A DNA stretch of 64,000 bases from Pyrocephalus nanus. Taxonomy: Eukaryota > Chordata > Aves > Passeriformes > Tyrannidae. A program made the translations under genes and the position numbers. The stretch is taken from positions 4,327,501-4,391,500 of the forward strand of contig CM076280.1 in assembly GCA_038380795.1 (NCBI GenBank), read 5' to 3'. Shown one piece after another: positions 59,758 to 64,000 of this stretch (position 1 is its first letter; the number at the start of each line of letters is the position of its first letter). A model generated the notes under the pieces. That model saw only the letters and a program-made list of their open reading frames with translations, was not told the DNA's origin and ran no database searches.

Positions 59758-61300
59758 GTTTTAACAAGGGGATCATCTGGAATAGCAAAAGACTATGCTG
59801 GCTAAAATTGAGATAATTTAGATGTTCTGCAATTCAGCAGGACCTGATGAAATCGACCCTGGAGGACTTCAGGCTTTAGCTGAAACAATCCCAGAGCGAT
59901 TGGAGATTATCTTTCAGAGTTCAGGATGACCAAGGTAGAGCCAGAGGCCCAGGGAAGGGTAAACATGAGGTCTATTTTTAAATAGGGGGAAAATGAGAAG
60001 CAGGGGGATTATGGAACAGTAAAACTGACTTCAATACCCAAAAAGTTTCTAGAATTAGCTGTTACAAGCACTCAGAGAATAAGAAGTTAATAAAAAACAG
60101 CGAATATGGATTTGTCAAGAGCAAATCATGTCAAACCAGTACAAGTTCTGTGCAGGGGAGATGAACTGGTAAATAAAAAACAAGAAGTGGATGTGCTATT
60201 TGTTAATATTTTAGCGAGGCTTTGAATTCGTGGCATTCTCATAGTCAAAGTGGAGATATGTGCTCCATTTCAAATTGCACATTTTGTGGTAATAATTGGT
60301 TGTAAATTAAGGGTCAAAAAGCAGTTGGAGATAATTTTCTTTTGAGGTGGGAGGGTGTGGAAAAGGGGGTCCCTTGGGTGGTATGCCCTGGGCTGGGAAG
60401 AGCTCAGTACTTAATGAGTGTCCTGCATGGCAATACAAAGTGCACGTTAATAAAATTACCAGAGTTCATGTTGGGTGGGATGGCAGCGATTTGGAAAAGA
60501 GAAGCAAGGCTCTGAATGATTTTTACACCTGACTACATGAAATTTGCACCCTGAAATGAGCTAAAATCAAATCATAATGGTTAATGAAAGAAATACAAGG
60601 ACAGAATAGAATGGAAAACAGGAAAGATTTTTCAAGAGAAGCAGTGTTTTAAAATTAACGTAATTAAGAGTGCAGAGTGATGGCAAATCCTAAAGTGAAT
60701 ATGAGACAACACCATAAAACTGCCTCAGAAAAGACAACTCATGTAATAGAGAGTTTTAGTGGGGCTTGTGGATAAAAATCAAGGGGTAAATTTGACTTTT
60801 CAGGCAACCTTCGTACAGCCTTGGCTGCGTCTCACTTGGGTTGTGCAGTTCAAGAAAAATCTTGACAAATTGGAGAGGGACTAAAGGAGAGCCATAGGAA
60901 TGATAAGAGGTTTGGAAAATGCAACCTATGAGTAAAGATTGAAAGAATTGGATTTGTTTAGTCTAGGGAAGGGAAGACTGACAGGACGTGATAACATTCC
61001 CCCAATCTGTAAAACATTGCTAGAAAGAGAATGGTGATGAATTGTTCTTCAGAGCAGCAAGGAGGAGGAGAAAAATAATTGGCGCAATTTTCAGCAGAAA
61101 GGATTTAGTTTAGATATTAGAAAAAAGCTTTCTTAGCTTCAAGGCTATTCCAGCACTAAAATAAGCCATGTGAGGAGCTCACTGGAGCTGCTTCCTTGGA
61201 GGTCTTTTAAAAACAAGTTAGTCATCTGTGAGGGATGGTCTGGGAGGATTTGGATTGCCCTCTGTGTGAGGGAACAGGCCAGGCTGCAGCTTTGGCTATC
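59575..61300 (+). mobile_element. Ancient CR1 LINE, ORF2 linker to 3' end (1.7 kb)
   Basis: The longest transposon in the window, colinear with ancient reptile and bird CR1. In order: AGGAAGGAGAGGAAATAACA and AATGATACAGGGAATGAAAT (linker, in an open frame); AATTCAGCAGGACCTGATGA (59831) encoding NSAGPDEIDPGGLQALAE, the start of the reverse transcriptase domain; TATGGATTTGTCAAGAGCAA and ATCATGTCAAACCAG (60105) encoding YGFVKSKSCQT, a conserved motif. Next, GGGGGTCCCTTGGGTGG (60365) matches the GGVPQGS block, but the FADD catalytic block is lost. Further blocks are GAGAGCCATAGGAATGATAA, GAGGTTTGGAAAATGCAACC (60888-60928), GAAGGGAAGACTGACAGGAC and GATTTAGTTTAGATATTAGA. Near the 3' end come CCTTGGAGGTCTTTTAAAAA and GAGGGATGGTCTGGGAGGAT. 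The clear 3' repeat is absent. Many stops and indels make it a fossil. Confidence 0.85.
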
Positions 61301-63391
61301 TGCTGGCTCGTGTGTATAAAGATCAGGCTGAACAAAATATTAGCAAGTGGCAGGTAGATGGAGCGTTGGTTGTTTGTCTACTGTGTTTTCCAGAGGGATG
61401 ATGCTGTCGATGCAGCTAAATTTGTGTAACGATGAAAAGTTTGATTCAACTGCGAGGTGAATTCTATTCTTCTTGCAGTAGGAGAGGAACAAGGCAAAGT
61501 GATTTCATGCAGTTTATTCTCTATTATATAAACTCACCAGTTTGTGTAGCCAAGCCAGGTGCTGTTTAATCTAAATCTCCTCAGGTTTGGTGAGAAATGC
61601 CCGTCTCACCTCTGGTTATTTGGACAGTAGACAATTGGGAACAGTTGTTCCCTATGATCACAGTCTTCCTTGATGGTTGTGGTTTTCATATGTTTCTCTA
61701 CCTTTGTTTTACTTTTCTTCTTCATGTCGCTGGGATTAGTAATTTACATGCTTATGTTTTTAAATGGCTTAATTTGTTATTTACAGTTGACTGTGAGATA
61801 ACTGTGGAGATTGGAAGCGGTGCAGTGATGCAAACACTTCCTGAGACTGATGAACAGCTCTTTGCTGAAACAAGGATAATTTAGGATGTAGCCCTGTCTT
61901 CCCTCTTTCTTTCTTTCTTTCTAGAACTGTGACTAGAATAATCTCAATGTAATTGGATAATGCTTGCTTTTTGTACATGTGTCTAAAAGGGGCATAAAGT
62001 TTAAGCAGTTGTTGCATGTGACTTTTGAGTCAATGGAAGACACCTCTGGAAAAAGTCTAATATACAAAACCATCAACATTTGAAATTTCATGATGCTGTT
62101 GAGAAAACAAACAAACACATTTCTTCCCTTTCAACCCTGTAGTGTTTCCTCAGGGGCTGGTCTGTGCTTGCATGGCAGGGAGGCTCTGCCAGGTGCTATC
62201 CCACTCCAAACTGCCTTTCCCGTGGGATCTCATGGCCTCTGAGAAGCCCAACTTGTGCAATTGTGGGGGAAGCTGAGACACAGCAAGGCTTCCAGCACCA
62301 CTGAATACCTGTGGTCATATTGACACAGCACTCTGAGGTTGCTGGGTACGTTGGGGATGAAGTGTTTTTGGTTAAGGGATCACCCCAAGCACAGTTTGAG
62401 AGAAGAAGGGGAGGTTTGCAGCTCTTCTGCCTTCCCAGCACCCTGTCCTTCCCTGTGTGATGCTGTTTGTGTGTCTGAGCAGCAGGAAGCAATGCCCAAG
62501 CACCAAGGGCCAAGTCCTCATCCCTGATGTGTGTGATTAGCGTTGGGATTGCTGTTTTCCATGCCTTGGCAGTGAGATGCAGCATTAGGTGGCCTGATGG
62601 TAGGTTGGAGGGAGGTTGCACAGCTGCCCTAGCACATGACCCTGACTAGGGCTGGACCAGCACAGTCCAGGAACATTTTCCAGCTGCACTGACCAGTCTT
62701 CAAATCCCAGTTTTAAACCTGGGACCAAGCTAAGTGACATCCAGAAGGTTCCTAGTTTGGAGGGGGTGGTGGTGTGTGTTCATATGTGTTGTTTTGCTAC
62801 ACAGCTGCATCATCCCAGGATAAACTACCCTAACTAGAGGCAGGGACTATGGACCAAGGAGATCTCTATATCTCTCAATCACTGCTCCCAAGCAGAGACA
62901 CTCTCTAAAATCCTGCCTTCAAGCTTTGCCTGGGGAACACAAGAGGTTAAAAGCCCAAAGCTGTGTGTTACTTTCTTGCAGTGAATTTACTACTTTTCAG
63001 CTAAAGATAACAGGAGAGATGTTCCCCCTCCCCACATACACCTTTTTTCCCCCCCCCCTTCCTCCTTGCTGATCCCTTCTCACCCCACCACTGCATACAT
63101 CACTTATTCTTGCTACATGTTGTAAGTGGGGGAGATTTCTTGAACCAGGGGCCTCCTGCTTAATGCACTAAGGACTTAGCCAGGCCAAAAACGCCTGTAG
63201 CATATGGGGAAGGGAAGGGCCAGCAGTGAGCAAGCTTGGACAGATGTGCTATAGAGGGAGTGTGGTGTTAGTGGGGGTGGAGAAAGCTTCCCCCCCCAGC
63301 CAGTTAGGAGGGTGGCCAATCGGGAGAAATGGACCCTTTTTAGGACCCCAACAGTTAGGGAGAGCCCCTGAGGCATTTTTGGCCAGGAGGT
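61301..63391. other. Unique sequence, no gene recognised
   Basis: No gene recognised. A (CTTT)n stretch lies at 61905-61922 and a C10 run at 63049-63058. Open frames of up to 141 codons have no domain. Confidence 0.55.
61905..61922. repeat. (CTTT)n microsatellite
   Basis: Four and a half copies of CTTT. Simple tandem repeat. Confidence 0.85.
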
Positions 63392-63426
63392 TGTGTGTGC
63401 ACACACACATACACACACTCACACAC
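63392..63426. repeat. (TG)/(CA) microsatellite, partly palindromic
   Basis: TGTGTGTGCACACACACA followed by TACACACACTCACACAC. The TG and CA halves form an inverted repeat centred near 63399-63400, an arrangement prone to slippage and to Z-DNA formation. Confidence 0.85.
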
Positions 63427-64000
63427 GGAACAGTTCAGCAGCAGTCCAATCCCCAGTGACATGGAGCTTTTTCTTAATTCAGAGCATATTTCAGGCTTCA
63501 GTTTAAAGGGAGGGGGGAGAAACACCACCAAAAACCAACCCATAAACCATAAAGAATCTATTGAAACAATTGTAAAGGGGGAAAAAAAATAGAACGTGGC
63601 TGTAGCCGAGGTTGTTAGGGAGGAGATGCAGGGGAGAGATGAAAAATAAAAGAAGCAATAAGCATGTTCCTCACTGGCCTTGGATCAGCCTGGCAAAATA
63701 CAGACCTGTGAGAGCACTTTGCAAAAAACCAGAGAGGTGGAGTTGTCTCCCCCAGCAACATCAGGTGAGCTTCTGGTTGGACTGGGCTTCATGGTGGTTG
63801 TGGCTCTGCTCATCCTCTCTTACTCACATGGCAGCATCTCCTGTGCTCCTCAGCGCTGCTTTTCAAACAGGAGGTTAAAGCTGGTGAGCAGTAATTTATC
63901 TTCTTGTTTGTTCACACTGAGAACCTTCATTTGGGGACCTCAAAGCACATTTGGAAGCAAAAAGCTCCCAAGCCTTGTGGTGAAGCGAGGCCATCTGATG
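63427..64000. other. Unique sequence to the window end
   Basis: Nothing recognised; open frames below 90 codons. Confidence 0.6.

Noticed and set aside
63392..63426. TG/CA alternating repeat as possible regulatory Z-DNA
   Set aside because: An ordinary microsatellite; no gene context that would give it a role.
1..64000. Endogenous retrovirus or LTR element
   Set aside because: Searched by eye for LTR-type TG...CA pairs, primer binding sites, polypurine tracts and gag/pol motifs. None found that could be supported; reverse transcriptase-like sequence present is all of CR1 type.
1..64000. CRISPR array, rRNA, intact tRNA gene or operon-like gene cluster
   Set aside because: No regularly spaced repeats, no rRNA sequence, no complete tRNA fold (the only tRNA-like sequence is the SINE head), and no dense coding arrangement. 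The window is vertebrate non-coding DNA.

Overview
This window looks like non-coding DNA from a bird, most likely a passerine. The main evidence is about 7 kb (by my own boundaries) of CR1-family LINE sequence. It includes young copies with the bird-type 3' end (plus strand CCTTCCAACCCAAACCATTC, or its complement) and a tRNA-Ile-derived SINE with a LINE-like tail, of the kind known from zebra finch. All identifications come from recognising sequence by eye and from memory of family consensus sequences. Species, chromosome and neighbouring genes cannot be read from the sequence.

I found no protein-coding gene, exon set, tRNA, rRNA or CRISPR array that I can defend. Open reading frames are short (longest 205 codons, lying across a CR1 element) and are what chance or old CR1 ORF2 remnants would give. 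The window is therefore intergenic or deep intronic.

Layout. 1-7.7 kb: a decayed CR1 tail at the edge, then unique sequence with a TA microsatellite. 7.75-7.88 kb: the tRNA-Ile SINE. 13.5-14.1 kb: a 590-bp plus-strand CR1. 20.0-27.3 kb: four CR1 tails in both orientations. 30.5-31.1 kb: a minus-strand CR1 split by an inserted plus-strand CR1 tail. 32.7-34.2 kb: two plus-strand tails of different subfamilies. 36.3-38.1 kb: a young tail, then an ancient CR1 fragment from the linker and reverse transcriptase region, interrupted by a 31-bp poly-A run. 39.3-39.9 kb: the best-preserved young CR1. 46.9 kb: a small ancient CR1 tail. 49.7-50.3 kb: an older CR1 split by a younger one in the same orientation. 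59.6-61.3 kb: a 1.7-kb ancient CR1 running from the ORF2 linker to the 3' end. The long stretches between are unique sequence; several AT-rich, homeodomain-motif-rich blocks have the look of conserved non-coding elements, which only alignment can confirm.

The elements record at least two ages of CR1 activity, plus SINE amplification that probably used CR1 machinery. Every copy is 5'-truncated or internal, and none can encode a working reverse transcriptase. I did not find evidence of a new biological system. The most informative items are the SINE and its LINE-like tail, the two nested insertions, and the two ancient CR1 fossils.
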